Source: Thermococcus sp. M39 (lineage in GTDB: Archaea > Methanobacteriota_B > Thermococci > Thermococcales > Thermococcaceae). From it: 53,158 nucleotides of DNA. Each line of letters begins with the position of its first letter. The stretch's first letter is position 1. Below the pieces are notes generated by a model. It was not told where the DNA came from. It saw only the letters and a program-made list of their open reading frames with translations, and did not search any database. The stretch lies in the NCBI RefSeq assembly GCF_012027325.1, contig NZ_SNUG01000009.1:1-53158 (forward strand), given 5' to 3'. Positions 8,702-17,559 of this stretch are shown one piece after another. The position numbers and the translations under genes were made by a program.

Positions 8702-9751
8702 TCAACAATTTTGCCAAATCTCCGATCTTTGGGATAAGAGGAAGCTCCTTATGGATAGTACTCTTGGTCTTTCCTCCTTTGACATCAGCCACCCTTCAAT
8801 CTCTTTAGCGGCTCTAATCCCTTCTCTTATTGCTGCTCCAATGTTTCTTGGTGCAAGAACATCCCCAGCCAAAAATATTCCTGCATCTCTCAAAATTTTC
8901 TCATTTGCACATATCAGCGCTTTTATTGGAGGTGTTGGGAGCTGTCCTAGAGCATATACAAAGATGTCCGCACTTAGCTTGAAGGTGTCGTCTGTTGGAA
9001 TTACTTTCCCATTCACTATCTTAGTTTTAACAAATTCCACCTCTTTAACTCCAGTTTCTCCGAGAATTCTTGCTGGAGTAGCAAACTCTATGAAACTAAC
9101 TCCCTCGTTGATTAACCTCTTTATTTCAGCTTTTGCATAGCTGTTCTCAAGTCCTCTGCGGTAGATCATTGTCACCTTTTTAGCCCCCAGACTTTTCGCC
9201 TCTAAGGCAACATCAACTGCTGTATAACCTGCTCCAACTATCACAACATCTTTACCTCTTATCTCTGGAACTTCATCCCAAGGGATGTAACCTATTCTTG
9301 CGAGTTTTATCTTGTAGAGTAGCGTTAGAGCATCCCACACCCCCTCAAGCTCAATGCCCTCAATTTTGAGTTTCCTTGGTCTCCAGGCTCCTGTTGCTAT
9401 TAAGACAGCATCAAAATCTTCCAGCAGTTCTTCCAAATAAATAACTCTCTCAACGAACTCATCACCAATATCTCTCAAATTATCATAAACAACCTTAGTT
9501 TTGAAGTTGAACTTTATCCCAAGTCTCTCCAAATCTTTAACACCCTCTCTCACAGTCTCTATTGGAATTCTTGATTCTGGAATCCCGAATGCAATCATGC
9601 CTCCTCCTTCTGGCATCTTGTCAAAGACTTCCACCTGATAGCCCCTGCAAGCTAAGTAGCCAGCAGCGGAAAGGCCAGCTGGTCCCGCCCCAATAATTGC
9701 AACCCTACCTTCTTTTGGTTCTTCCATTTCCTTGCAGATGTAAAATCTCAT
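8702..9751 (-). CDS. GltD-like NAD(P)/FAD oxidoreductase (glutamate synthase small-chain family), copy 1
   Basis: This 349-residue flavoprotein has two dinucleotide-binding motifs: VAIIGAGPAGLSAAGYL near residue 18 for FAD and VVIVGAGYTAVDVALEA near 170 for NAD(P)H. YALGQLPTPP and FLAGDVLAPRNIGAAIREG complete the FAD-binding pattern of the GltD/disulfide-oxidoreductase-like superfamily. The ATG at 9751 follows GGAGGTGAT. It stands alone, with no glutamate synthase large subunit beside it, and its stop is 20 bases from the convergent tiaS stop. A paralogue of nearly the same length sits at 35890-36945 with ferredoxin genes. The electron partner is unknown; a ferredoxin:NAD(P) role is inference. 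Confidence 0.88.
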   Translation of the reverse strand: MRFYICKEMEEPKEGRVAIIGAGPAGLSAAGYLACRGYQVEVFDKMPEGGGMIAFGIPESRIPIETVREGVKDLERLGIKFNFKTKVVYDNLRDIGDEFVERVIYLEELLEDFDAVLIATGAWRPRKLKIEGIELEGVWDALTLLYKIKLARIGYIPWDEVPEIRGKDVVIVGAGYTAVDVALEAKSLGAKKVTMIYRRGLENSYAKAEIKRLINEGVSFIEFATPARILGETGVKEVEFVKTKIVNGKVIPTDDTFKLSADIFVYALGQLPTPPIKALICANEKILRDAGIFLAGDVLAPRNIGAAIREGIRAAKEIEGWLMSKEERPRVLSIRSFLLSQRSEIWQNC

Positions 9752-9997
9752 GGTATCACCTCCAGAAAGCAGTACCTTAATACCCTAAAATGTCCCATAA
9801 TGCCCAGCTATGTGGGAAAATTTAGCATTTTTCGAAAGGAATTTGGATTTTATCCAAAAATTACCCAAAATTGAACCATTATTTTTGACAAAATGTAATA
9901 TATTCTCGATTTTAACGTAAAAATGACGAAATACATCGGGTTAGATTGATACATTAGTGAACAGAAAATAGAAGGCGTCAAAATATGCTCCCATGTT

Positions 9998-10858
9998 TTA
10001 AGATGTCCTTTTATAATCAAAATTGTCCATCATATCTTTCTTTTGAGGTTTCCTTAGCATTGTATCCTCGATCAGCGGGAAAAAGTAGAGGGTGCTTACT
10101 AGCCCTAAATAGTGAATAAATATGTCCACTATTCCTGAGCTACCTACCAATTCTTTTGGGAATGCCATCCAGATTCCCGCAACCACAACAACGAACACAG
10201 TTATGATCACGGCTAAGGCCTTTAGCTTTTGGGATTTTTCCTTTTTCGATTCTCTGAATGCTATTAAGATGAAATAGGTAATCGCTAGGATACCCATAAA
10301 AAGTAGAGGAGCACCAATTATGGAAAATCCATAAGTTAACGCTATCAAACCCCCAGCAATGAGTGTAAAGAATTTTGAGAAGTTTGTAGGGGATATGTTG
10401 AACTCAAGTTTCCTCTTTAAGATGTTTGCCGAAAAGTAGGGGACTGCACCTATTAAAGCTGAGTCTATTCCAGAAAAGCCCATGTTATAGCTTAAGTTAA
10501 GTCGTCTCATCATAAATAGATCTAAAAGAGCTATGACTGGAGGAAGAAGTATAAAGACAAAGACGAGTAATCTCCTATAAGAATCAAGACTGTTGCCGAA
10601 TTCCGCCAAGAAGTAGAGTAGCGGAAAGATTACAGCAAATGTTATGAGATTGCTGAGGAGATGAGGAAAGTTCTCGTGGACAAAGTGCATCGTGTATAAG
10701 CGAAGCCAATCAGCAGGATTTGAGAAGGAGAAGCCCTGATAGTTGAGAGCGAGCTTTTCTTGGAGTGATGGTGGAGCTAGGTAGAGAACCACCATTATGA
10801 TAGTTATTAATGTAAAAAGCATTACAAAGTAGAGCCTTTCTTTAGTCAGCTTAGGCAT
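9998..10858 (-). CDS. Rhomboid-family intramembrane serine protease
   Basis: This 286-residue polytopic membrane protein has the core features of rhomboids. HLLSN (66-70) in the second segment gives the conserved His and Asn. GFSGIDSAL (127-135) contains the expected catalytic Ser129, and DIFIHYLGLVS (245-255) contains the expected catalytic His249 in the last core helix. It therefore probably cleaves membrane proteins within the bilayer. About seven hydrophobic segments are visible, and the charged tail is cytosolic. The ATG at 10858 has no strong ribosome site, and a TATA-like CTTATAAATC at about 10879-10888 suggests leaderless expression. The substrate is unknown. Confidence 0.85.
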   Translation of the reverse strand: MPKLTKERLYFVMLFTLITIIMVVLYLAPPSLQEKLALNYQGFSFSNPADWLRLYTMHFVHENFPHLLSNLITFAVIFPLLYFLAEFGNSLDSYRRLLVFVFILLPPVIALLDLFMMRRLNLSYNMGFSGIDSALIGAVPYFSANILKRKLEFNISPTNFSKFFTLIAGGLIALTYGFSIIGAPLLFMGILAITYFILIAFRESKKEKSQKLKALAVIITVFVVVVAGIWMAFPKELVGSSGIVDIFIHYLGLVSTLYFFPLIEDTMLRKPQKKDMMDNFDYKRTS

Positions 10859-10974
10859 AGATTAACTTTTGGCATAAATGATTTATAAGAGTTTGGAGAA
10901 GACTGCCAAAATATTTCCCAAGTTTACAACCTTTAAACAAACTGTTCACAAAATGTAAAACAAAAGAGAAAATC

Positions 10975-12117
10975 TCAAACCTCCCATTCGTGAATCAGCT
11001 CTCCCTCTGCAAATACATGCGTTGGATAGTTCTCCATGTGGAACGGATCACCGCTCCAAACGACGAGCGAAGCCCATTTGCCCTTCTCAATGCTTCCTAA
11101 AATGTCATTTACTCCAAGAATCTTGGCGTTGTTGTATGTTATGATCTTTATTGCCTCTTCCTTGCTCATTCCTAAGCGTATGAAGTGCCTAAGCTGGAGA
11201 TAGAGGTTTGCTTGGAGCGTTATCGGGTGGTCGCTCATAAGTCCAAAGAGGGGCTTCACTTCAATGAGGTATTTAGCGTTCTTCCAGTCTTCATGCTTCA
11301 GCTCAACCTTGTATGGCAAAGCATCAAATGGACCATAAACTACTGGAACTCCCTCTTTCTTAATCTTCTCAAATGTCTCTTTGCTGTGAACGTCTGCAGC
11401 ATGCTCGATGGTTATTTTAAGCCCGAACTTGCGCTTTATCATGAGCAACGCTGCGATATCATCCTCTTTATGCACGTGGACTCTCAGCGCCTCTTCCCCT
11501 TTTAAAACTGGAATTAATGCTTCGACAGTTGGCTCAATTTCCTCTGGCTCTTTCTTACCTTTTTCAAGCAAGGTAATTGTCTTCTGTGTCTTTATAAGCC
11601 AATTCAAGAGAATTCCAATTGCTCCCATCCTTGTGCTTGGCCTTGTTCCTTTCCACTCTTTAGTTGACCTTGGATTGTATCCAAAAGCTGCTTTAACGCC
11701 GACATACTTCATGAAGGCATCTTCAATGTCCCTTCCATAGTTTTTAATTAGAACAGCCCTTCCTCCGATAATATTTCCGCTTCCTGGTAGAACTGAAGAA
11801 TACAGAACCCCAAACTCAATTGAGTGTTTGAAAGCTTTGTCATCCATGTAGATTGAATACAAAGCGTCAACTAAAGGCAGAACTGAATCCATTTGTTCAT
11901 TTGCTTCTCCCTCTTGATATGGTTCACCATAGCGCTCCATTCCAATGTGTGAGTGCCCGTCAATGAATGCCGGCGTCACAACTCCTTCCGCTATTATTTC
12001 AGCATCTTTGGGCTTCTCTTTTGTGATTTTCTTAATTTCTTTGTCAAAAACAATGTAGACGTTCTTTTTGACATTGCCTAATCCATCGTACAAAAGAGTT
12101 GCCTTCACTGCTTTCAT
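10975..12117 (-). CDS. Amidohydrolase, imidazolonepropionase-like
   Basis: This 380-residue metal-dependent hydrolase has FIDGHSHIGMERYG, giving the HxH metal site after the N-terminal beta domain. LRVHVHKEDD, TIEHAADVH and LMSDHP then supply the remaining barrel ligands. GSIEKGKWASLVVWSGDP is the typical C-terminal strand region. It probably cleaves a C-N bond in a cyclic amide or amide substrate in the cytoplasm, and the substrate is unknown. The ATG at 12117 is chosen because GGTGGT lies 5 bases upstream. A TATA-like CATTTAAGCG (about 12147-12156) precedes it. Just upstream of that TATA is the AATT array at 12169-12206, a possible control site. Confidence 0.88.
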   Translation of the reverse strand: MKAVKATLLYDGLGNVKKNVYIVFDKEIKKITKEKPKDAEIIAEGVVTPAFIDGHSHIGMERYGEPYQEGEANEQMDSVLPLVDALYSIYMDDKAFKHSIEFGVLYSSVLPGSGNIIGGRAVLIKNYGRDIEDAFMKYVGVKAAFGYNPRSTKEWKGTRPSTRMGAIGILLNWLIKTQKTITLLEKGKKEPEEIEPTVEALIPVLKGEEALRVHVHKEDDIAALLMIKRKFGLKITIEHAADVHSKETFEKIKKEGVPVVYGPFDALPYKVELKHEDWKNAKYLIEVKPLFGLMSDHPITLQANLYLQLRHFIRLGMSKEEAIKIITYNNAKILGVNDILGSIEKGKWASLVVWSGDPFHMENYPTHVFAEGELIHEWEV

Positions 12118-12168
12118 AGCGACCACCAAATAAATTCCATAAGAGCGCTTAAATGCTTGTCGATGACT

Positions 12169-12206
12169 TAATTACAGAATTAAACAATTGTCGAATTCTG
12201 CAATTA
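12169..12206. promoter_or_regulatory. 38-bp array with AATT at 8-bp spacing (site 1)
   Basis: Five AATT tetranucleotides start at 12170, 12178, 12186, 12194 and 12202, exactly 8 bp apart. The outer parts also form an imperfect inverted repeat (ATTACAGAATT at 12171-12181 against AATTCTGCAAT at 12194-12204). The array lies about 13 bp upstream of the predicted TATA box of the amidohydrolase gene, a position used by archaeal activators. A second 38-bp array with the same phasing is at 31541-31578. Binding by a protein is inference. Confidence 0.5.
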
Positions 12207-12343
12207 ATGTAAAGCAAGGAAAAATTAGTTTTGCTGTTAAAGATGGGGTGAAGCTCTATCACTAAGACTCTGGAAGAAAGCACTGCAGAAGTCCAAAAAA
12301 AGATGCACAAAAAATGAAGTTAAAAGCAGCAAATATTTTTGAT

Positions 12344-12366
12344 CAAACTTTGCACAGCAAAGTTTG
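12344..12366 (-). terminator. Perfect inverted repeat directly after the htpX stop
   Basis: CAAACTTTGC (344-353 of the 12-kb block) and GCAAAGTTTG (357-366) form a perfect 10-bp stem with a 3-base loop, beginning at the base next to the htpX stop codon. On the minus strand it is followed by GATCAAAAATATTTG. It may act in termination or mRNA 3'-end protection. Archaeal terminators are usually oligo-T rather than stems, so the role is uncertain. Confidence 0.5.
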
Positions 12367-13245
12367 TTAGAAGTACATGCCCATCTCCTCTGCAATTTTC
12401 CTAAGTCTCTCAATCCTCTTCTGTGTCGGTGGGTGTGTTGAGAATAACTCTGCAAAGTCCACTCCTCTGAACGGGTTTACGATGAACATGTGGGCTGTTG
12501 CTGGATTGCCCTCTTTTAAAGGTCTTCTCGAGACGTAATACTCAATCTTCTCTAGTGCTCTCGCTAATGCCCATGGTTTACCGCTTATCTTTGCTCCAGT
12601 TTCATCTGCTAGATATTCCCTTGCTCTGCTTATTGCCATCTGAATCATCATTGCGGCTATTGGGGCAAGAATTATGAGGAGTACAGCACCTAAAACGCTT
12701 CCAGCATCTCTGTCTCTGTCCCTTCCTCCAAATCCTCCAAGCCAGAACATCCAGCTAGCCCATCTAGCAACCATGATGATTGCCCCAGCCAAAACTGCCG
12801 CCAGAGTTTGAATAAGAATGTCTCTGTTCTTTATGTGGCTTATTTCGTGGGCTAATACCCCTTCAAGCTCATCTCTGTCCAAGATTCTAAGCAAGCCTTG
12901 GGTTACTGCAACAACTGCGTGCTTTGGATCTCTTCCCGTTGCAAACGCATTTGGCACATCGGTCGGGACTATGGCTATCTTTGGAGTTGGAATCCCAGCT
13001 TCCCTTGCAAGTCCCTCAACTATGCGGTAAAGCTCTGGGGCTTCCATTTCATCCACTATTCTAGCTCTGTACCAAGTAAGGACAATTTTATCACTGTACC
13101 AGTAGCTGAAGAAGTTCATGACCATTGCGAAAATGAATGCAAAGATGAGCCCTGTTTCATTGCCAAGCACATAACCGAGGGCCATAAGCAGTCCAGTGAG
13201 GAACGCCATCAACATGCCGGTTCTCAACCATAAGCCAAGCCCCAT
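12367..13245 (-). CDS. htpX: HtpX-type membrane zinc metalloprotease
   Basis: This 292-residue M48-family protease homologue is expected to cut damaged or misfolded membrane proteins. Two hydrophobic segments at about 10-48 are followed by the zinc site HEISH (133-137), two more membrane segments (about 145-195) and [12 protein letters not shown], which gives the third metal ligand. The start is the ATG at 13245; the site GGAGGTGAG overlaps the end of the upstream kinase gene, and only one base lies between that stop and this ATG. The two genes are therefore translationally linked. A perfect inverted repeat follows the stop. Confidence 0.92.
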   Translation of the reverse strand: MGLGLWLRTGMLMAFLTGLLMALGYVLGNETGLIFAFIFAMVMNFFSYWYSDKIVLTWYRARIVDEMEAPELYRIVEGLAREAGIPTPKIAIVPTDVPNAFATGRDPKHAVVAVTQGLLRILDRDELEGVLAHEISHIKNRDILIQTLAAVLAGAIIMVARWASWMFWLGGFGGRDRDRDAGSVLGAVLLIILAPIAAMMIQMAISRAREYLADETGAKISGKPWALARALEKIEYYVSRRPLKEGNPATAHMFIVNPFRGVDFAELFSTHPPTQKRIERLRKIAEEMGMYF

Positions 13246-13246
13246 T

Positions 13247-13789
13247 TTACTCACCTCCTAAATTTAAGTAAGGCACTATTTCATCATAAACTTGAGTCCA
13301 ATCTACAATTCCAATCCTCTTTTTAATGCCCTTATTCAAAAGCTCTAGAATTTCTCCAACAACCTGCTCTGGCGTTTTTCCTGTGGTGTCAACTTCAATG
13401 ATATTTTCATGCTCGTCAATAGCTTCAACTAGGCAGACATCAACTAATTCAGCCTCAACGTTCTCGCTTATCTTTTCTCTGCTGTAGCCCCTTTTCTTCA
13501 ATCTTTCACCAATGATTTTTGGGTGTAGGCGGAGGATAATGACTTGGTCAGCTGGCATGAGATGACTTAGGTGTCCATCAAGAACAACGTTCTTTCCTTT
13601 GAGTTCTTTTTCAATGAAATATGCCAGCTCGTCAATTTCAACTTCAAGTTCGTCTCCTTTAATCTCGCCAATTCCATGCTCAATTGCGAACTTCTTGATA
13701 TCAACGTACTTGTATCCTAGCTTTTCAGCCAAAAGCTTCGCAACTGTCGTTTTTCCAACTCCTGGAGTTCCGCTCACTGCAATTATCAT
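13247..13789 (-). CDS. Putative adenylate kinase, Fap7/AK6 (hCINAP) family
   Basis: This 180-residue P-loop NMP kinase-like protein has GTPGVGKTT (7-15), [12 protein letters not shown] for the Walker B region and [16 protein letters not shown] in the lid. This is the archaeal/eukaryotic AK6 (Fap7) family. In eukaryotes and archaea these proteins are linked to small ribosomal subunit maturation through Rps14/uS11, and they also have adenylate kinase or ATPase activity. The ATG at 13789 follows GGTGAGAAA. It forms an operon with htpX. TCTTTAAAAAGCC (about 13818-13830) may be the TATA box. A ribosome-assembly role is inferred from the family. Confidence 0.85.
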   Translation of the reverse strand: MIIAVSGTPGVGKTTVAKLLAEKLGYKYVDIKKFAIEHGIGEIKGDELEVEIDELAYFIEKELKGKNVVLDGHLSHLMPADQVIILRLHPKIIGERLKKRGYSREKISENVEAELVDVCLVEAIDEHENIIEVDTTGKTPEQVVGEILELLNKGIKKRIGIVDWTQVYDEIVPYLNLGGE

Positions 13790-13924
13790 TTTCTCACCTG
13801 AAATTAGTTTAACTCCTGGCTTTTTAAAGATATGGTTTGTTTAAGTTGATTGCCGAAATAAACTTAGGTATTAAACGAAAATTTTTTAAGGAGGAGTGGG
13901 CTAATAGGTCTCCAGGTGGCTGAC

Positions 13925-14146
13925 ATGGAGAACCTGAAGTTAATTCAGAAAAAATTGGAAGTTGTCAGGAAGCAGAAGGAGTTGCTCATGCTCGAAGAGG
14001 CTAAGCTCGTTAGGATGCTGTACCAGAGAAAAGCTGGTGTTTCAAAAAAGCTGGCTGTTGTTAAGAGGGAAAAATTTATGGCTTTAGCCCAAGAGGCAAA
14101 GCTCTTGAGAATTCTCAAGCAGAATGGCAAAACTCTAGCTATCTAA
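13925..14146 (+). CDS. Small coiled-coil protein, conserved-hypothetical type
   Basis: This 73-residue basic protein is almost entirely helical with heptad-like Leu/Ile spacing (LKLIQKKLEVVRKQKELL) and many Lys/Arg residues. I do not recognise a named family. It is supported as a real gene by GGTGGC 5 bases before the ATG at 13925 and by a TATA-like AAATTTTTTAAGG (about 13880-13892). The predicted protein also looks compositionally normal. It sits alone between divergent and convergent neighbours. A DNA- or RNA-binding or scaffold role is possible but unsupported. Confidence 0.65.
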   Translation: MENLKLIQKKLEVVRKQKELLMLEEAKLVRMLYQRKAGVSKKLAVVKREKFMALAQEAKLLRILKQNGKTLAI

Positions 14147-14188
14147 AGACTTTTTGTTCTTTCAAAATTTAAAGAAAAGTTAAAAGGC

Positions 14189-15406
14189 TCAGAAGACATT
14201 CAGCTTGTCCTCAAGGATCATCTTTTGTATCTTTGTTATGTTAGCTAGCCATTCATCTGCAATCTCATAAGCATCCTTCTCAAAGCTCTCAACCTTGTAG
14301 CCCTGCTTTGGAATTATCTGTATGCTCGCAACTAAAGGCTCGTCAATTGGCTTTCCAATCTGGCTGAGAATTCTGACATAAACCTCTTGAACTCCTTCAA
14401 TCTGCTCGGCGATGTCATTTGCAATCAGCATTGCAAGGAGGTTGTAAATCTTACCAACGTGGCTAACTGGGTTCTTACCGGCAGCGGCTTCCATACTCAT
14501 GTGTCTGTTCGGTGTAATTAATCCGTTAACTCTGTTACCTCTACCGACTGAACCATCGTCACCAGCTTCAGCTGAGGTTCCAGTAACTGTTATGTAGTAG
14601 ATGTCCTTTTCTGGGTCGTCAGCGGTGTTTACGTAAATGTTAACTTTTCTGTTTGTGTACTGCTCAACCAGCTCTTTAACAGCATCATAAATTCCCTGCT
14701 TAACTTCCATATACTCCTTTGGATTGGCAACTTCGCTATCAACGATAGCAGCAGCAATGGTGAGGTCTATCTCATCTCCCTTCCTGAGACCCATAACCTT
14801 GATGTCTTCACCGACAGCTGGCCACTTCTTTTTGAATTCTGGGCTGTTTAAGAGCTTCTCAGTCTCGAGGACGATCCTCTCAGTCTCGCTAAGGGGAGCA
14901 TATCCAACTCCGAATGAGGTATCGTTAGATAAGGGGATTGGAGTTTCCTTAGCTTTGTTAAAAACGCTCACTAAGTCAACACTTCCCTGTCCAATCCTTG
15001 AGTCAATAACAACATGCTCCTCAACATTCAAGTGTCTAACCGCCTTTCTTAGATACTCTTTTGCAGCCTTTATGGCGATCTCGTGAACTGGGAACATCTC
15101 TCTATCAATGAACTCGACAGCTCTACCTGAAAGCAGAATATAAATGGGTTTTATGACTTCACCGCCACCAAACCTTGGATAAGCCCTACCGCCTACAACT
15201 TCAACTTGGTCAGTGTTATGGTGAAGTATAATACCATACCTTTTGATGTACTCTCTTGAAAGGGCCCTGCTGACTGCCTCTGCTATTCCATCAGCTATGC
15301 TGTCTGGGTGTCCAATTCCCTTTCTTTCAACTAATTCAACCTTCTGCATCTCTATTGGGGTCCTAATAAGCTCTTCCACAACTATATTTCTCTTTTTCTC
15401 CGCCAT
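14189..15406 (-). CDS. mat: S-adenosylmethionine synthetase, archaeal type
   Basis: This 405-residue archaeal methionine adenosyltransferase makes AdoMet from methionine and ATP, with release of phosphate and pyrophosphate. The sequence follows the archaeal family, which differs strongly from bacterial Met[21 protein letters not shown] near the N-terminus, [42 protein letters not shown] and a C-terminal [14 protein letters not shown]. The ATG at 15406 is chosen because GGGTGATG lies just upstream; the next in-frame ATGs upstream overlap that site. AATATATAAGC (about 15450-15460) is a good TATA box. A divergent H/ACA RNA gene follows on the other side. Confidence 0.97.
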   Translation of the reverse strand: MAEKKRNIVVEELIRTPIEMQKVELVERKGIGHPDSIADGIAEAVSRALSREYIKRYGIILHHNTDQVEVVGGRAYPRFGGGEVIKPIYILLSGRAVEFIDREMFPVHEIAIKAAKEYLRKAVRHLNVEEHVVIDSRIGQGSVDLVSVFNKAKETPIPLSNDTSFGVGYAPLSETERIVLETEKLLNSPEFKKKWPAVGEDIKVMGLRKGDEIDLTIAAAIVDSEVANPKEYMEVKQGIYDAVKELVEQYTNRKVNIYVNTADDPEKDIYYITVTGTSAEAGDDGSVGRGNRVNGLITPNRHMSMEAAAGKNPVSHVGKIYNLLAMLIANDIAEQIEGVQEVYVRILSQIGKPIDEPLVASIQIIPKQGYKVESFEKDAYEIADEWLANITKIQKMILEDKLNVF

Positions 15407-15549
15407 GAGCATCACCCGTGAAGTTTTTCATGCATAGCTCTGAAGGTCTGCTTATATATTTTTCGGCATATCTTCGTGCTAAGAATATAACCAGAAGTTA
15501 TTAAACAGAGAAATCCTTAAAATTCTCGGCAGAGATAAAACTAATGGGC

Positions 15550-15703
15550 ATCCGACCTGCCCGGTGGCCCGACCGCGGGAGCGTCCGGGCAGCGATGAGC
15601 GCGAGGGACGATGCCGGGCGGACAGGGCTTGGCCTCCGGGGCCGCTCGAGGAAAGCCGACAACGGCTGACGATGAAGGCGGTGGGATATGCCAAGCCCAT
15701 ACT
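15550..15703 (+). ncRNA. Two-hairpin H/ACA guide RNA
   Basis: This GC-rich island folds on the plus strand as two H/ACA hairpins. Hairpin 1 closes with CTGCCCGG (15557-15564) pairing CCGGGCGG (15614-15621), then ACA at 15622-15624. Hairpin 2 closes with GGGCTTGGC (15625-15633) pairing GCCAAGCCC (15690-15698), then ATA at 15699-15701, a permitted ANA box. GATGAGCGCGAG in hairpin 1 and CTGACGATGAAGG in hairpin 2 look like kink-turn or kink-loop strands for L7Ae. CCTTAAAATT (15516-15525) is a plausible TATA box, and a T-run follows at 15703-15707. It guides pseudouridylation by family logic; the targets are not derived. Confidence 0.82.
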
Positions 15704-15741
15704 TTTTAAGCTTTTCCTTCTAACAAGTTTTGGTGGAGACG

Positions 15742-16359
15742 ATGAAAATTGCGGAGATAATAACCAAAATCAGAGAGGTTCTTGATGAGAAAGATGCACT
15801 GAGGGAAGAAGCTCTGAAAATAACGAGAGACATTGTCCGTTTGAGTGGGGATGCAATAAAAGCATTGCATAGAGGAGATTTTGCTCTAGCTGAGGAGAGG
15901 CTCAATAAAGCCCAAGAATTGGTTAAACATCTTAGAGAGATGCTCAAAAATCACCAAGATTTATATTTTACAGGCTATGTTCAAAATGCTCATCAGGAGT
16001 TTGTGGAAGCGACACTTTTTTACCGCTATCTTAAAGGGCAGGAATTTCCTTCCCCGGCAGAGCTTGGAATTCCAGAGGCGGATTATGCCTTGGGCATTGG
16101 AGATTTCATTGGTGAGCTGAGGAGATATTTCCTAATTTTGCTCATGAATGGAAACATTGCAAAAGCAGAGGAAGTTTATCACTTCATGGAGACCATCTAT
16201 GAAGAGCTTATGACCCTCGAGTATCCAAAGGGATTGGTGAACATAAGACAGAAGCAGGATCAGGCTCGCTACATCCTCGAGCGCACACTTGAGGATTTAA
16301 CAAGAGCAAAGATAAGTAAAGCTTTGGAGAAAAAACTCGAAGAGGCTCTAAAGAGATGA
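15742..16359 (+). CDS. Translin-family RNA-binding protein
   Basis: This 205-residue, nearly all-helical protein of the translin/TRAX family (archaeal COG2178) matches in its central segment [34 protein letters not shown] and in [16 protein letters not shown] near the end. Family members form octameric RNA- or DNA-binding shells, and in eukaryotes TRAX supplies endoribonuclease activity. The ATG at 15742 has GGTGGAG 5 bases upstream. A TATA-like CTTTTTAAGC (15702-15711) overlaps the T-run that ends the upstream guide RNA. It is the first gene of an operon; its stop overlaps the EndoV start in ATGA. The function in archaea is uncertain. Confidence 0.87.
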   Translation: MKIAEIITKIREVLDEKDALREEALKITRDIVRLSGDAIKALHRGDFALAEERLNKAQELVKHLREMLKNHQDLYFTGYVQNAHQEFVEATLFYRYLKGQEFPSPAELGIPEADYALGIGDFIGELRRYFLILLMNGNIAKAEEVYHFMETIYEELMTLEYPKGLVNIRQKQDQARYILERTLEDLTRAKISKALEKKLEEALKR

Positions 16360-16937
16360 GTAAGCTAGATGTAAACTTCAAAAAGATTGCTGAAGTTCAG
16401 AGAAAGCTCAGTCTGAGGATAATTGAAAAACCGTTGGATATTTCAAAAATTAAAACAATCGGTGCCGTTGACGTTTCATATAAAAAAGGCAAAGCAAGGG
16501 CAGCTTTTATTTTATGCTCTTTCCCTTCATGTGGGGTTTTAAGAACCAAAGTCGTTGATACTAGCGTTGATTTTCCATACGTTCCAACATTTTTCTTTTT
16601 GAGGGAAACAAAGCCAATTCTGCTAGCAGCTAAGGGAGAAAGCTTTGATGTCCTTCTGGTTGAGGGACATGGCAAGGCTCATCCAAGAGGCTATGGTTTA
16701 GCATCTCACATTGGTTTGTTACTTAAAAAACCAACGATTGGAGTTGCTAAGAAACCTTTGAGGGGCTATGTAGAGGGCTCTCTTGTAAAAGTGGGAAAAG
16801 CTTATGTAAGCGTTGGAAATTTAATTGATTTGAGCTCTGCAGCAAAAATTGTGGAAATGGTAAATGAGAACGGCTACCCGAAGCCGCTTAAAATTGCAGA
16901 TAAACTTTCAAAAGGTGCTGAAAATGAAAAAGCTTAA
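16356..16937 (+). CDS. nfi: Endonuclease V
   Basis: This 193-residue endonuclease V cuts near deoxyinosine in DNA, and in some organisms inosine in RNA, at the second bond 3' of the lesion. Visible family motifs are [11 protein letters not shown] with the first catalytic Asp, [12 protein letters not shown] with the PYIP-like wedge, [21 protein letters not shown] with the active-site His/Asp region, and [12 protein letters not shown]. The ATG overlaps the translin stop by 4 bases. Its own stop lies 14 bases inside the ribK gene. Its placement after an RNA-binding protein is notable because archaeal EndoV may act on RNA as well. Confidence 0.95.
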   Translation: MSKLDVNFKKIAEVQRKLSLRIIEKPLDISKIKTIGAVDVSYKKGKARAAFILCSFPSCGVLRTKVVDTSVDFPYVPTFFFLRETKPILLAAKGESFDVLLVEGHGKAHPRGYGLASHIGLLLKKPTIGVAKKPLRGYVEGSLVKVGKAYVSVGNLIDLSSAAKIVEMVNENGYPKPLKIADKLSKGAENEKA

Positions 16938-17559
16938 ATTAATCCTCCAGATTGCAAAAAACGGTGCAATTGGTGAGAAGGCTAGAATTACTCTTAGAGA
17001 GCTAGCAAAAGAGCTCGAAGTGTCTCCTCAAACTGTTTTAAGGTGGCTTGATGAGCTTGAAAAAGAAGGGTATATAACGCGCACAGTTGAAGGAAAGAAA
17101 ACCTGCATCGAGCTGACTGACAAAGCTCTGATGTATCTGGAAGAGCTTTATGAAGAACTCTCAAATGTTCTATATCAAGGAGTGATAATTGGTGAAGTTA
17201 TTTCGGGGCTTGGAGAGGGGGCATATTATGTAAAACAATATACCCCTTTAATTAAGGAGTATCTTGGATTTGAACCATATCCTGGCACGCTCAATATAAA
17301 GATAATCTTCCCGAAGACTATTTTTGATGCATTATGCAATGTTAAGCCAATACTGATTCCAGGCTTTGTTAAGAATGGAAGGACTTTTGGAGATGTTAGG
17401 GCTTATAAAGTTAAAATAAACGGAATCGAGGGTGCCATAGTGATACCTTCCAGAACAATACATCCCCCAAAGATTGCTGAAATTATAGCCCCCGTTTACT
17501 TAAGGAAGGAGCTTAACTTGAAAGATGGCTCAAGGATAAAGCTGAAGGTGATAAGATGA
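16924..17559 (+). CDS. ribK: CTP-dependent riboflavin kinase with N-terminal winged helix
   Basis: This 211-residue archaeal riboflavin kinase makes FMN from riboflavin with CTP as donor. Residues 1-75 form a winged helix-turn-helix ([31 protein letters not shown]). From about 85 on is the RibK domain, with [36 protein letters not shown] and ERRT-like [15 protein letters not shown]. The ATG at 16924 follows AAGGTG by 6 bases and overlaps the nfi end by 14 bases. The fused DNA-binding domain suggests that it may also regulate flavin genes; this is inference. Confidence 0.93.
   Translation: MKKLKLILQIAKNGAIGEKARITLRELAKELEVSPQTVLRWLDELEKEGYITRTVEGKKTCIELTDKALMYLEELYEELSNVLYQGVIIGEVISGLGEGAYYVKQYTPLIKEYLGFEPYPGTLNIKIIFPKTIFDALCNVKPILIPGFVKNGRTFGDVRAYKVKINGIEGAIVIPSRTIHPPKIAEIIAPVYLRKELNLKDGSRIKLKVIR

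Noticed and set aside
15479-15785. Open frames on both strands across the GC-rich stretch near 15.6 kb
   Set aside because: The base pairing and ANA boxes explain the region as guide RNA; the translated sequences are Arg/Ser/Pro-rich noise.
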